From Nemania diffusa (lineage: Eukaryota; Ascomycota; Sordariomycetes; Xylariales; Xylariaceae), in NCBI GenBank assembly GCA_038501195.1, contig JBBPUQ010000001.1:1674001-1738000 (forward strand): a stretch of 64,000 nucleotides of DNA. The letters are read 5' to 3'. The notes beneath the pieces are model-generated. The model did not search any database, was not told where the DNA came from, and saw only the letters and a list, made by a program, of their open reading frames with translations. Shown here in pieces: positions 13,201 through 25,057 of the stretch (position 1 is the stretch's first letter; the number at the start of each line of letters is the position of its first letter). The position numbers and the translations under genes are program-made.

Positions 13201-16200
13201 CGGCATTTCCGACCTCATTACACGTGGCTAGCGAGGCATAATTAACGGGCAAAGCAGGGAAACTTGGGAAATCAGAGCCGGAATCCCTGTCTGACGACTC
13301 CCATGGTGTATGTAGCATACTACTGTACTATAGTGATCGCTCTGTAGATTGCCTATTATGTACACTACCTATACGGTACTGTGCAGCCGCCAGCCTACCT
13401 AACACGTACAGATCCGGTGATCGTTACACAGTTTTCAGGGTTCCCGGTTTGCCAAACGGAATCATTTCAGGTTCGTGAGTTTTGCCCCCTAATTAGCAGC
13501 GTCGGCGATCACTCCGTCTTGTCATAATGACGATGCCCTTTTGGAAATGATTGGTATTACAAGTAAGTCGTGACAACCTGAAGATTTATTGACGTTCAGT
13601 CAACTACCAGCTAACTTACTTACCGAACTCAATACCACCCACTCGGCCCAAATGGCAGGCCTGGCAGGGTCCCGTATTCCACGCGACGCACGACATTCTA
13701 GCCGTGATAGTACCTATTGCATATGCGTTGAAACCGATAGACCTCGGCCTTGGTAGCGATCTTTTCCCCTCTTCGCCGACTGCATTATCAGTCCCCAAGC
13801 CGACTGTTCTCGACGTAACATAACAGCATGCGCCTAGGATAGGTATTGCAGTGTAACTTGCAGAATCGGACCTTAGCCACGATGCGGTATCCTATCGGAC
13901 TTGATTCGGGGCTCACTATATTAACGCGAGCGTCCCCGTGGCATCGTGGCATCGTGGCATCTCCATCCGTGCAACCCAACGAGCCCGCATCGCATATTTA
14001 TTAACGATGACGAACACGTTATTTATGCAGGCGGACTTTGGGGTTAAGATTGCGCATTGGCACTGGCACTGGCACCCATCACATCCGCGTGGAGATGCCA
14101 TGTACCTCAATCATATTCTCCTCACATCCGGTATTCAGCTTTCCACTGCAAGTCTATGGATGCAAGAGAGTGGAATTACCCTCCGGCTACGGCATATGGT
14201 CATGCATGAATTACCACCGTGTAGTGTGGCTTTCATGTAGCAGTAAGCGGCCTATCATATGAGCAGGTTGATAACCCATCCTCTCCCAACCTCCCGGCTC
14301 TCTCGCACGCATCCCTTTTTTACCACCACGATACGATAGCACGACGGTGGTACGGCCAGTTCGCAGGTTCGTTGATTGTTCTTCAGCAATTCGGCGGACC
14401 CCTTGTTTCACATCCACAAACACTTGATGTCTCTTCAGTTATTTTATTTTATTTTTTCCCTTGCCGTTGAACCTGTCGCACGATGCTACACCGCCATATG
14501 AACCGCAAGCAAGGCCCGTTGTTTCATGCAGCTCCAGTTGACTCCGGACCGGCGTAAAATGGCTAGATCTGACCATCACGGTAGCCCAATGTAACCCTAC
14601 CTTAGTCATGCCGAATCAATCGTCATCTCGGTAGGTATGTATTGGTAGGCAGATATTGCACGCACATCCTGCCTCACGAATGCCGAATCAAACAAACTCG
14701 CCCTCGCCAAGTGGGGATTATTTATTGGAGTTTGCTGGACCCTGGACCCATCTACAGTAGATAAATAGGTGATTGTGACATGCATCGCAATGATCTTCGG
14801 CCTTAGGCTCTGAAAGATCCACCACGTGGTGACCAAGAGATGATGCTGCAGCGCACGTAAAGCACGCCCCTATTATCCAGACGGGGAGATGTTGGACGAC
14901 CTACATCGTATGGTCGTATCCCACGTGCAGCCGCCATTAACCAGCTTACCATTGCACTCATAACGATACTACCACCGGATGTGCATCAGCATGTCTCGGT
15001 AGGCACACAGAGTCTCGGGAAAAGAATCTGAATATGAACTTCGGAGCACAATGCCCCGGTTCGCAACATGCTTCCGTACCGCCTTGCCGCAACGGTTTCC
15101 TTATCGGCCGATGATTTTCGAAAATGGACCGATCAGGGTATCGAGGGAGACCATGGCTACGCGTATAGTGGGTTATCGCATTGCTTCCTATCAAGACCCT
15201 AGGCATAAGTAGTTGACGGTGTAGACTCGGCTTTATACTTGGTTAGCATTTATAAATATGGGACAACATCAGCCAAAACCTCACTAACAAAACGATCATG
15301 CAAATCTATAACGAGGGACATATTACATCATTGTACTAACGGGAAAGCTACCAGACTAATAGCTAGCCTTACCTCTACAGAATACAAGCGAGCTGATCTT
15401 TTTGTCATCAATTTTGACTAAGTATTCCATAAGCTGTCTATCTATATAAGACCTCATTAAGTACATGTGCTAGAACACACTAATCCCGCCGAAAGTCTTA
15501 GCATCTGGATATAATTCTATTCGTGCCTTTATGCCAGATGTAAAACCGCCGAGCTATCCTACTAGACTGACCGACTAGATCACTTGGTGTCCTAAACATA
15601 GAGATCCTTATCAACGACTCAGCTTAGACAAGGCACTATGACAGCTAGCACGACCCTTCTCACGTGGTGAAAGTCCATGCAATGAGCTATTATAGCTTGA
15701 AACAGACCATTGGCAAACCGGCGGTGGGAGACCCAAACTAACCTCCAGCATATACATACAGTATAATACCGAGCAGAGCCGATGGATCTACTTTCGATGT
15801 CCACTCCCCATTGGCCTAGGCAGCGCCATAACGGCTTTCTTTTTCCTCTGCACAAGGAGCAAATAGGTCGGACCACGTGGTAGCCTGACCAGGCTCCACG
15901 GAGTGATGAGTCCGACGAGTTCGGCGTCGTCAGGGCCAAGGAGCCCCGGGGCGAGAGAGAAGCCAGACGACTGGACCATCTCTCGCCCGGATAGGTAGAT
16001 TAGACTATTGATTGGCGCAGCAGCTCGGGACCACGGATTTCGCGGCGCAGGTTGCGCCAATAACGACTGCAGACGCGCGAAGCCAAAAGGGCCCAGAGCC
16101 GTAAGAGCCTCCCTGCCTTTCTTCTAATTTGCGCGAAAAGTTCGCTGGCGCTCGCTTCTTCTGCCATGCATGGCGCGTCTGATGTCACCTCTAGGCGTGT

Positions 16201-19200
16201 CTTTTTTTTTTCTTTCCCTCACTCCCAATCCCAGTCCCGTCCCATACCCCCCCTCCAAATCCGCGTTTCCCGGCATATCCGATGCGCGGCAATGCGCATA
16301 GACGAATCCGTGGGATTTCTTCGCTCGGCACCTGTGAGGCACGGCAGCGCTTCGATCGATGAGATTAATCCTAGCCGGAACATTGATACCTCCGAGAATG
16401 CTTGACGCATATTCAAACATGGGACCCCTCGGGAGGTTAGTCATCTCCCGCCGGGCATTGATTGTCGGGATTTATCTAGGATTGTACGGCGTCTATAATG
16501 TATTTCCAGGGGGTTAAAAGGAGGTACTTCCTCCTCGGTGTCTGACTCGAGCCTATTTATATCACCTTGCAGTATTTACTTAATCACCGAGCGATATCAA
16601 TTGGAAGCTCGTAATCTATACGATACGTTTCTATATCGTATTCAAGCTCGGGTTGGAATATTCACGGAGCTTGGTATCGGGTAACCTTATCGCCGTTTGA
16701 GTTGATATCATATCCCCCTTAATCAGATGCCTAGCTCCATGCACTACAACTGCAACCTAGAGTCGTACTGGCAGAGAATCATGGCTAATGCAGGAACTAA
16801 CCTTTCCGCCTCGTGTTTATTTTGAGTTTGGTGGTGCTTCATGATGGTATCATATTGTGAGTCGTCATTTGACTGGCGCTTACTTCCAGCTGGCAAACAA
16901 GGTTTCACTTCGGCGTAGGCGATGCCGAGACATCGGGGCTGTGTAGCATACGCGAAGGACAAAATCCCAATTCAGAGATATTATAGGCCAGGCGAGGATG
17001 ATTAATTCTATGTGTGATCTTGTTGCTGATGAACATTAGGACTTAAATTTATCCAAAGCTGGCTTTGGATGACAACGGAACTTGAATATGCACCCGGATA
17101 TAAGAAACTAAAAGGGTTTAAGAAGCAACGTTACTTGTGTTTTCTTTTGGTATCAGACTATAGTGTATATGACAAAGTTAGAAACGTATGATGAGAGTGC
17201 TAATGGGACGCCTAAACGTGAGATCATTCCCTAGTTGATGATCATCATCTATGATGGCGTGCTTTAGGCAACATCAGTTCAGACTAATAAACTAGTATAT
17301 TGTTATTATCCAATTTGTCCATGTTTAAACATTTCATTGCATCTAGTTGTAACGTTATTGCCTACCTAGGTAGTTTATTCAGGGGAACACACGTAAATCG
17401 GAGCCTCCGTGTAACTCAAATTTGAAATGACAATTAAGCAATAGCAGTAATTCCAGGCTAACGAGTGGACTTGCAGAATTAGAGATTTGATTAGGGTATG
17501 GGGCACCTACCTAGCCCTTATACGTCTAAGGCCTTTTAAGTATGCTACATTCATAAAACACTTGGGCAAAAGTTTAGTGAGTATCCATTCTCATTTATGT
17601 AGGGTCTGCAAGTTCATTGAGCTAAGAGTAGCAAATACGACAACTGCACGTGATCAAATGGGATACTCGACCAGAAACTTGCGACTACGTTTATACAAAG
17701 ATAGGAAGATTGACGATCTAACATACCATAACGAAGATAGCTCCAACATACCTAAATGCAATTAGAGTAGAGGGTCGTCGCGCAAGAGTTCGAAAAAGCA
17801 AGCTTAACTAGAAACTTGCTTGCTGACAGGCATATTCACACCGGCTAGTTTCTCTTATGTCTAAGCAACGAAGATAGCCATAACTGACATCAGAGTTACT
17901 TAATTCCTCATAAATACGTGACTGATAGCAAGCTTCTAGGCCTAATTGTAGCTATTGTATGTGTTGTGTACAAGACTATAGCCTGATATTTTCTCACAGC
18001 CGTCGTGTGAGCCTTAGCTATGAAGAACCGATACTCTAATATGTTCTAAAGACAAATTTTATGCAGCTCTTTAAACACTTACATGCACATTTGATGAATG
18101 GAAGTATGAAGAAGCGATGCGTCTCCAAATCATTAGAATTTCATGACTTGTGTGGTTCTCTTATTAATCACCACCATACCTACTCTACATATACCTTCGA
18201 GAGCAGCATATAAAAAGGAACGATAGGAAACCAAATAAATCGCCTTGTCTCTATATCGAGTTATTATAATACCTAAATCCATTCTTCAAAGTTGTAGAAT
18301 TATGTTTTCATACATACGAGTTTGTGAGGTTGTGTAAGAATACCCTGTTTATGCTAGGGCTAGAACAGAGGAAGGAGTTGGTAAGCAGGTGAGGTTAATT
18401 CACAAAAGTATTCCAGCACTTTTCATGTCACAATAATAGCCATTTTCTCTTCCCGCAGCTGTGTCACGGTCCCATATATAAGACCTGCAAACGGTCAAGG
18501 TTTCTACCTTGACAACGTTCTACTGTTGGTAGTGTTGTGGTTAGCGTTGCAGTTCTGTTCCGTGACAAGCTGATAATTCAACGAGGGTTCAGTAGGCTGA
18601 TATAAGCTAAACACTCAACATACTGCGAGTTGGGAAGCCGTCTACTAATGCATTACCTGGCTAGTCTTTCTATAGCTAATAACGTTTGCAATGCTATATA
18701 ACGTATAGGGGGATTTCCAGCCTAGAGGTACTACTAAGATTAGTTGTACCGAACTACTGGGAAGATACCTACAAATACATGTACGTGTAGGGTTGGATTA
18801 ACACGCCGGGAACAAATCACCCTAGTAGTGCATGAAAAGAAGTTGCTACCAGCAGGATGTAACTCACTAGTAGCCAAATATAAGTCAAACTGCATTAAAA
18901 AGAGCCGATGAAACTCTATAGAACCTGTATAATCCTATTATAACATTTCTGTAGCTTCTCTTATAGATATTCTTAACAGAGCTGAAACGGATTTAAACAC
19001 AAGGTCTGCCGTATAGAGTCGGTGGAATTCTTCGTCGAGTGTATACTGTATATTCTAATACTATCAGGGTCTAAAATACGAATTCTCATTGTCCCAACTT
19101 GCAAGTTATTATTTAGTAAGTATTGTTGTAATAACCTAGCCTTGCGGTTAGAATAGAAAGGGTATATCAATGGGATTGCTAAACGCACTAGCTAAATAGC

Positions 19201-21357
19201 TAACAATAGTATTAATATGAGGTTAGAACCATAAAGACCATGTGTAGTAGGTAATTACAGGGAGAAATAGCAGGGTTGTGGCGGACAGATGAAGAAGAGA
19301 CCTGAGACTGACGACATAGTAATACTTAGTATAGAAAATTTTTGCATAATTAAAGCTATAAGTGAGCTGTTCGTAGCTCGCGCTCGTATCGGTAACGACT
19401 TGATTTTTTTAACTTACGTGTTTAATAGTTGGCGACCGGTATGGCTATTCTAGCAGCTAACCAGCGTAATACAATAGTTATATGTAAGGTTAGCAGACAT
19501 ATCAGGCAGGTATGCAAATATCTTAAGAGCACATTGGAGACAAGAGCGGAAACTTTGGAGGGATGACCTAGCTAATAAAGATTAAGTTATGACCGGCGTG
19601 AGGTATGGCCTCGCTATTGAAAGGTTGAGATCCGAAGCTGGACTAAAATATATATCTAATCAAGAGTGGTCAATCCTAGAAATCTTTACATGAAAGTTGC
19701 TAAAGACGTGAATGTCGCATGCTATATATACCAGCAATTTCTTATAGGAGTAACAGCATTGTTTTCATGTGACGACGCTAATAGATGTTGATTCTTCTGT
19801 ATCTTCATTGGTATGCTATGATATGAGGCCGCAGGCTGGAAAACATAGGCTCTCTTATTAGATTAACCCAACTTGCCGATTTTCGTGACTCAGTCATTTC
19901 ATATCTAGTTGGATGTATATTGCCACTTACTGGAGGTTGGAGTAACTCTCTCATGTCTCCTTATTTGCCTAATGTGAAGTACTTGTACCTCAGCTCGTTT
20001 TCAATCTTCACCATTCGCTTCGAGCTGTCTGATAAATTCTAAATCAACACTACAACAATATAAGGATATAGTAGTTGCTAATACAAGGCAAGTGAATAAT
20101 GCTTCTGTTTCAGATTATGCTGTCAAACTGGTGATAAGTAGAACTTCGGTGTGATCACTTTGGGCATGTCCACTCTTGTAGCATAACTATCCATATCTAA
20201 CTAGCATCTCACAACTTGATTCGCACATTGAAGTTTCAGCCTACTTGGTTTACTAGTTCAGAGTTGCCTTGGATTGGCTTATTCCATCCTAATTCCCTTA
20301 TGCCACTACTCTTACAAGGAACCCAACTCAAGCCAAGACGGGAACTCCATATCCGAAGCCATCAACAAACAGAACCCACAACAACAATTAGGCAGCCCCC
20401 AAACCGCCCACAGACTAAGCGAACTGCAAGCCACACCAACATACCTCATCTCACCCCCATATACCGATCGCGGGCGCGCGTAAGCAACAAACAGACAAGC
20501 AAAAACAAGATATCTGGGGCAGGCGGCATGCGTAATGCACTACGTGGCGATGCAGTTGGCGGCAGCTAGGCTTTCATGTCCTGACCTGCAAGTCAGACTG
20601 CTAGCGATTTTATGCGGCCGTGACGTAGACGCTGGATGGCGGCACGCCTGCGCCGTCTGACGACGTGCCTCCTGTCCGCGGGACCCGAGGCATCGCGCGT
20701 GGCGTTAGACCAAGCGCCAATCGGTCCCCGCGGCTGCCGCTGTGCAGTCATTATGTACGTAAGACGATATGGTGGTCAGACGGGTGGACGGTAGTTCGTG
20801 AGATGCCTTATTGGTTAGAGGAAAGAAGAGAGAATGGGAAGATTAGTTGGAAAGCCTGGATGTACGTTAGTCATTGTAATATTATGTTGGCAGCAGTAGC
20901 TGGGTCGCAGCAGGTGTCATGAAATCTGGTTGTCAGAGTGTCATGTCATTATGTAGTCTACCCCATCCTGATAGGCGAGGGCGGGTTTTGCTCGAAACTC
21001 CAGATGGTAAAATTACTGAATATTTAAAAGGCTTTAGATGCAGGTAAATACATGAACCAAGGCACCTTTACGCCTATCCCTCCTGGGCCTGTCCCCCCGA
21101 ACTCCGCTGCGCTCTTACATTGCTGTTAGTGATATACAATTTTGTATGTGTGATGATAGTGAAACTAGCGCCGCAGGGTTTAAAGCCCATCTGTATGCTA
21201 TCCACATGCTCAGAGCCTTGGAGGATAATCGGGTCGCCTCCAGAATATGATATTTCAGTTTCGTGGATCGTTGAGTCTGGCACATGCACTGGGTACTTGA
21301 GCGTTTGTTGTGCCAATGGGAATATTAATGTGAGCTCTGAATGTAGCCACGGCTACC
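7261..21357. other. 14-kb gene-poor region
   Basis: No gene is recognised in about 14 kb. The longest open frames are around 100-150 codons (10374-10775 plus, 12223-12666 minus, 15619-15939 minus, 16124-16444 minus, 20216-20569 plus). They overlap others on the opposite strand and lack domains or codon structure I can recognise. A frame at 10184-10444 (plus) gives a moderately protein-like peptide (FLSLISANYTVEGVTHM) that could be a worn fragment of a secreted protein; I cannot name it. Short tandem repeats occur at about 13938-13960 (GGCATCGT) and 14057-14075 (GGCACT). Parts (16.5-20 kb) are AT-richer, and the tract may be an old repeat-derived region too eroded to identify. Confidence 0.5.
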
Positions 21358-22663
21358 TCATATCGAAGACGGAGCTTGATCGCGCTTCCAGCCTTTGGCA
21401 CGCATGTTGCTCTCGATCGCCTTCCAGACGCCTTCTACAGCTTCACGATCTCTCCACCGACTCGAATCTACTGTAGTTGTTCCTGGGTTCTTCCACCTAT
21501 CCACCGCCACGTTCATAACTCTATGGCCCCATGCACGGACACTTTCTGGAGGCTGCTCACCACGCCAACCAACGTAGATGCCGGGTACGTGGCGGAATAG
21601 CTCGGTCGGGTTACTCCACTTGTAGTTCTTGAACTGCCAGGTCTGACCGGTAGTGAAGACAGCCACTACCCGGTTCCAGTACTCTGGCTTAAACTGCTCT
21701 GTCCCTTCTACGAGAATAAATCGCATAGGACGGTTTGTATCGATATCCTTCATAAGGCGGTTGATGTGTAGCATGTTTGCTGTCGTGCTCGAAGTAGCAG
21801 TTAAGGAGTTAGGTGGCACATATTGACAACCGTCGAGGAATGACTTGATATTAGACATTCTCAGAAGGGAAGACGCGGAGGGCGAGAGTAGGATGATGGG
21901 ATCGGGTCGTTTCTGTTTCTGGTGAGAGGCTATCGCGGGGTTACTTGCGACATTCGAGGATGAAGGATGTAGCGGCTTCTTCGTCATGAATAAGGTAGCG
22001 AGCTTGCGCACGTGAGAGAAGTCCTGGCAAGACTCCTTAGCATTGAAACCCATAGGGAAGGGGATTAGCACATACCGTCGGCTTGATACCACGCAATACA
22101 CTATTCCGGTCCCCCATCTTCCGCTCGCTGTTATAGATGCTTGCGAGCCTCGGGTCTAGAGTTCCCTTGCCTGATCTCCCCAGTGCTGACCCAACCGCAG
22201 GGGCTGCGGCACCCTTGGAGGCAAGAGCTGCAGCAGCAGTAGACGCTGAGCCATCTTTGTCGCCCGCAAGGGGTTTGATACATTCGCTTTCTTCGCTGGC
22301 GCCCTCCAGCCATGTGATCAGGTCTAGCTTCTCGATGTAGGCAAACTTGTGAACTTGGCCTTTACCGCCGAGGTCTTGGTTGAGTTGTGAGGCGAACGAG
22401 TTGTATTCTGGAATGGCAACCTCACGGTTGAGCCAGGCGAAGTAGATGCTGCGTAAATCAACGGGTGTCTCGTTCGAGACGAATCGGGTGGGTGTGCTGA
22501 TTGGGAGAGACGTGCGCGTCGGAGAGGTAAATGTGAGATGTGTGGCTTGTGACAGACTGACTTCGGGAGCTGAGGCGTCGGTTGAGGCTGTTGGCATGAT
22601 CGCGCTGCCCGACGCGATCGACTGCCGCAGCAGCAGGAGGGGATCTTGATCTGCCGGCGCCAT
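21358..22663 (-). CDS. cdc73: Cdc73, Paf1-complex subunit
   Basis: Two exons, 22663-22076 and 22023-21358, with a 52-nt intron (donor GTATGT, acceptor CCAG), giving 417 aa, close to the usual fungal length. Cdc73 (parafibromin in animals) belongs to the Paf1 complex that travels with RNA polymerase II and supports elongation and histone marking. The N-terminus DPLLLLRQSIASG and the stretches VDLRSIYFAWLN and EKLDLITWLEGASEESE are characteristic. The junction GIKPT|DFSHVRKL restores a conserved run across the intron. The C-terminal Ras-like domain covers about residues 250-417, with PMRFILVEG, EYWNRVVAVFTTGQ and GHRVMNVAVDRW. An Ala/Gly-rich linker separates the halves. It lies 354 bp downstream of TAP42 on the same strand. 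Confidence 0.93.
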
Positions 22664-23017
22664 TGTTGCAGATATGCACGCGCATATGCGGTTTCTTCGA
22701 GTGACTTGGTGTTAATTGGGTTGAAGCGAAGAATATGTGCTCCGTTACTTGATCTGTTGCCGCGATGGTTAATGACTGTAATAGGCACTTCAATCCCAGC
22801 CTTGAGGTTTGGGACTAAGAATAAGTTGAATTTCGTAGGCGAGGCTGGCCCCACCTGGGTGGGGCCAGAATACCTTATAGCGTAAAGGTAAATACGACGC
22901 GTTAAATGCATATGCAAGAAAAAACCATATAATCATCCTCTGATGTCGATGGACTCTTTACCTTATATACACCTACCTATAGTAGAAACTGTCAACCTCC
23001 CTTTTTTATTACTATTA
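22664..23017. other. intergenic between TAP42 and cdc73
   Basis: 354 bp between the stop codon of the TAP42 gene and the start of cdc73, both on the minus strand. It must contain the TAP42 3' end and the cdc73 promoter. A short inverted pair, GGCTGGCCCCACC / GGTGGGGCCAG, sits at about 22843-22867 and could form a small hairpin. Nothing else stands out. Confidence 0.5.
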
Positions 23018-24103
23018 TTAGCCTCTATTGAGAGTATTTCCACTTCCGCGTGGGTTAGCCTCTTTGAATTCATCCCACTCCCGAGCCTTCATAGTCTCCG
23101 CGTCTGCTTTTTCTATATTGTCCTCGTCCGGCTCTGGTTGTCTTCCGCTCGCCTCGCCACCTCCCTCGATGATGCCACCCCGCTTTCTTTCCTCCTCTAG
23201 ATATTCATCTATAGACATTGTCGGAAGGTTGTGGCCTGGGCGGAACACTCCCCGCTGTATTTCCCGTCGGTTGCCGACCAAGGTAAATGGTCGTAGTGGC
23301 TTCCCCTCCTTGCTTAGTAGAGGTCCTTTAAAACCGGCTTGCAGCCGTAGGGGCGTATCTAGTTTCTCCGAGTGGCTATTGTTGTCTGTCGATTCCTTGC
23401 GTCTTCGTGTATCCTCTTCCACAGTTGTGTGTTGTGATATCGAGGGGACAGGGGCTTGCGCCAAGACGTCCTCTTCTCGGTTGATATCTTCGAGACCTTG
23501 GAATGCCATGTGTACACTCAAAGTAATGTCTGCGAGGTACAGTTCACGAACTGCCTCTTCATCCCCACCATCCTCTATATAACGGGGCGAGCGGCGCATG
23601 TATTCTAGTTTTTGCTTTAGTTCTTTCTCAGCCTTGAAGTTCGATATTTTGGCGATGCGACGTGCGTTGGGGTCTTTGGTTGAAATGACTGAGAAGCTAG
23701 TGGCATCTGCGTTGTACTCTGCAAAAAGCTTGGTGTCCTCAGGGGACAGGATTGAGTAGCTGTCTAAAAGATAAAGAAACTTCTCATAAGCCTCTCGGGT
23801 TGGGGTTAAGAGCACTTTTCGCTCCGAGGGTGAGCTAGCTGGACTTCTCTGAAGCAACTCAGCAATGCGGTAGGAGACTTGGAGGTAGGGCAGGCTTGAA
23901 GTCGCAATATCTTCGAGAGACTCATTTCGGCTAAATAATGAGATCTTATCGATGATTTGCATGCATTGTTTGTATGCCTCGAGTGTTGCTGCCAAATCCT
24001 CTGGAGAAGAGGGCGAAGCCATGTTGTAGGACCCCTCAATTGCTAAGCGTTTTGCTTCGGCCGCTTGGAAGGCGGACTTGAGGGTCCTAGGTTCCTCAGC
24101 CAT
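23018..24103 (-). CDS. TAP42: TAP42-family PP2A regulatory protein
   Basis: Single exon, 361 aa; yeast TAP42 and mammalian alpha4/IGBP1 are of similar size. The family binds the catalytic subunit of PP2A-type phosphatases and links them to TOR signalling. The N-terminal two thirds are helical repeats, with the segments SAFQAAEAKRLAIEGSY, SLPYLQVSYRIAELLQ and RIAKISNFKAEKELKQKLEY; the last is the conserved phosphatase-binding region. The C-terminal part carries PLRPFTLVGNRREIQRGVFR and PTMSIDEYLEEERKRGGI, both family hallmarks, before a short acidic end with EWDEFKEANPRGSGNTLNRG. The start is the first Met in frame. It is divergently arranged with the dicer-like gene across 954 bp. Confidence 0.95.
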   Translation of the reverse strand: MAEEPRTLKSAFQAAEAKRLAIEGSYNMASPSSPEDLAATLEAYKQCMQIIDKISLFSRNESLEDIATSSLPYLQVSYRIAELLQRSPASSPSERKVLLTPTREAYEKFLYLLDSYSILSPEDTKLFAEYNADATSFSVISTKDPNARRIAKISNFKAEKELKQKLEYMRRSPRYIEDGGDEEAVRELYLADITLSVHMAFQGLEDINREEDVLAQAPVPSISQHTTVEEDTRRRKESTDNNSHSEKLDTPLRLQAGFKGPLLSKEGKPLRPFTLVGNRREIQRGVFRPGHNLPTMSIDEYLEEERKRGGIIEGGGEASGRQPEPDEDNIEKADAETMKAREWDEFKEANPRGSGNTLNRG

Positions 24104-25057
24104 ATTGACAGTGCTTAACCGTTGATGGTATTCTGAATGTTAGGCGAGCTAGTTTGTTTAGGTTTGTGTAAACTGATGTGATTAAATCATAAGAATTCTT
24201 GCAATGTGAATTCTGACTAGGTACCTGGACTAGGTGCAGAAGAGCTTGAGCTCTGGAACAAGACTGGGCGCGGGGGTTCGAGTGGGGCGGTCCATAGAGA
24301 GGTAGGTACCTAGGTAGATAGGTAGAGTTAGGTGCGCCCTTCCGGCTCAGTCTCAGTGATTTTGGTGATTTTAATTGGAAGCATCAATCAATGTTTACCA
24401 GGCAGTACTCTACATAAACTCTGACGGTACATAATACCTCAGGTACCTACTATCTCAACTGTCTCCAAGGTAGGTGGGGTACCTGATATTTATAACCAAT
24501 GTACATACCTCTCTCCTTGTGCCTCTTCGGTTTTTTTGACCATGTCACATCCACCATAGGTTTGGCGCTTGTAGGGGAGTCAAACCGAGAAGCAGAGACA
24601 AACATAGTATTCATCATATTTAATACAAACTATAGGATGTACCTTATGAAGATAAGTAAGTCTACCTAGAGTCCTAGATACCTACCTACTAAGTAAGTAA
24701 AGTATGGCATGTTTGCTCTGATGTACATATAGGTAGGCAAGAAACCACACGCATACAAACCTCAGGTGTTCTTTAGATGTAGCTACACCCCAACCCTATA
24801 TATGTGCCTAGGAGGTGCTTGCATATAATATTATATTCATAGGGGAAGGAAGTAGGTACATATGTAAGTACTTACCTTTAAAGTGCTCATCAACAGTATA
24901 ATCAGGCAGGTAGGCTTATCACACTGGCATCTACTATTTGCAACTTGAGGACTTTCATCTTCACACCTTACACCCGTCACTCCTAATCCTTGAATAGCTT
25001 GGGTACGTTAGGCACCTAATCTACGCACTCCTATTCTACCGCTTGCTGGAAAATAAA
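24104..25057. promoter_or_regulatory. divergent promoter region between TAP42 and dicer-like gene
   Basis: 954 bp separate the start codons of TAP42 (minus) and the dicer-like gene (plus), so both 5' flanks share this stretch. It is dense in TAGGTA/TACCTA tetranucleotide runs (for example about 24300-24330, 24440-24485, 24655-24705). Polypyrimidine tracts lie just before the dicer start. No specific binding site can be assigned. Confidence 0.5.

Noticed and set aside
13938..14075. short repeats GGCATCGT and GGCACT, checked as a possible CRISPR-like array
   Set aside because: Head-to-tail microsatellites with no spacers; a eukaryotic context makes CRISPR implausible.
15901..15932. TGATGAGTCCGACGAG resembles the core of a hammerhead ribozyme
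   Set aside because: The CTGATGA core is imperfect (GTGATGA), the GAAA box does not follow and the flanks do not form stems I and III.
23028..23582. 184-codon plus frame
   Set aside because: Antisense to the well-supported TAP42 coding sequence.
25043..25057. upstream in-frame TTG start for the dicer-like gene
   Set aside because: Non-ATG; the ATG at 25058 is 15 bases downstream and gives a normal N-terminus.
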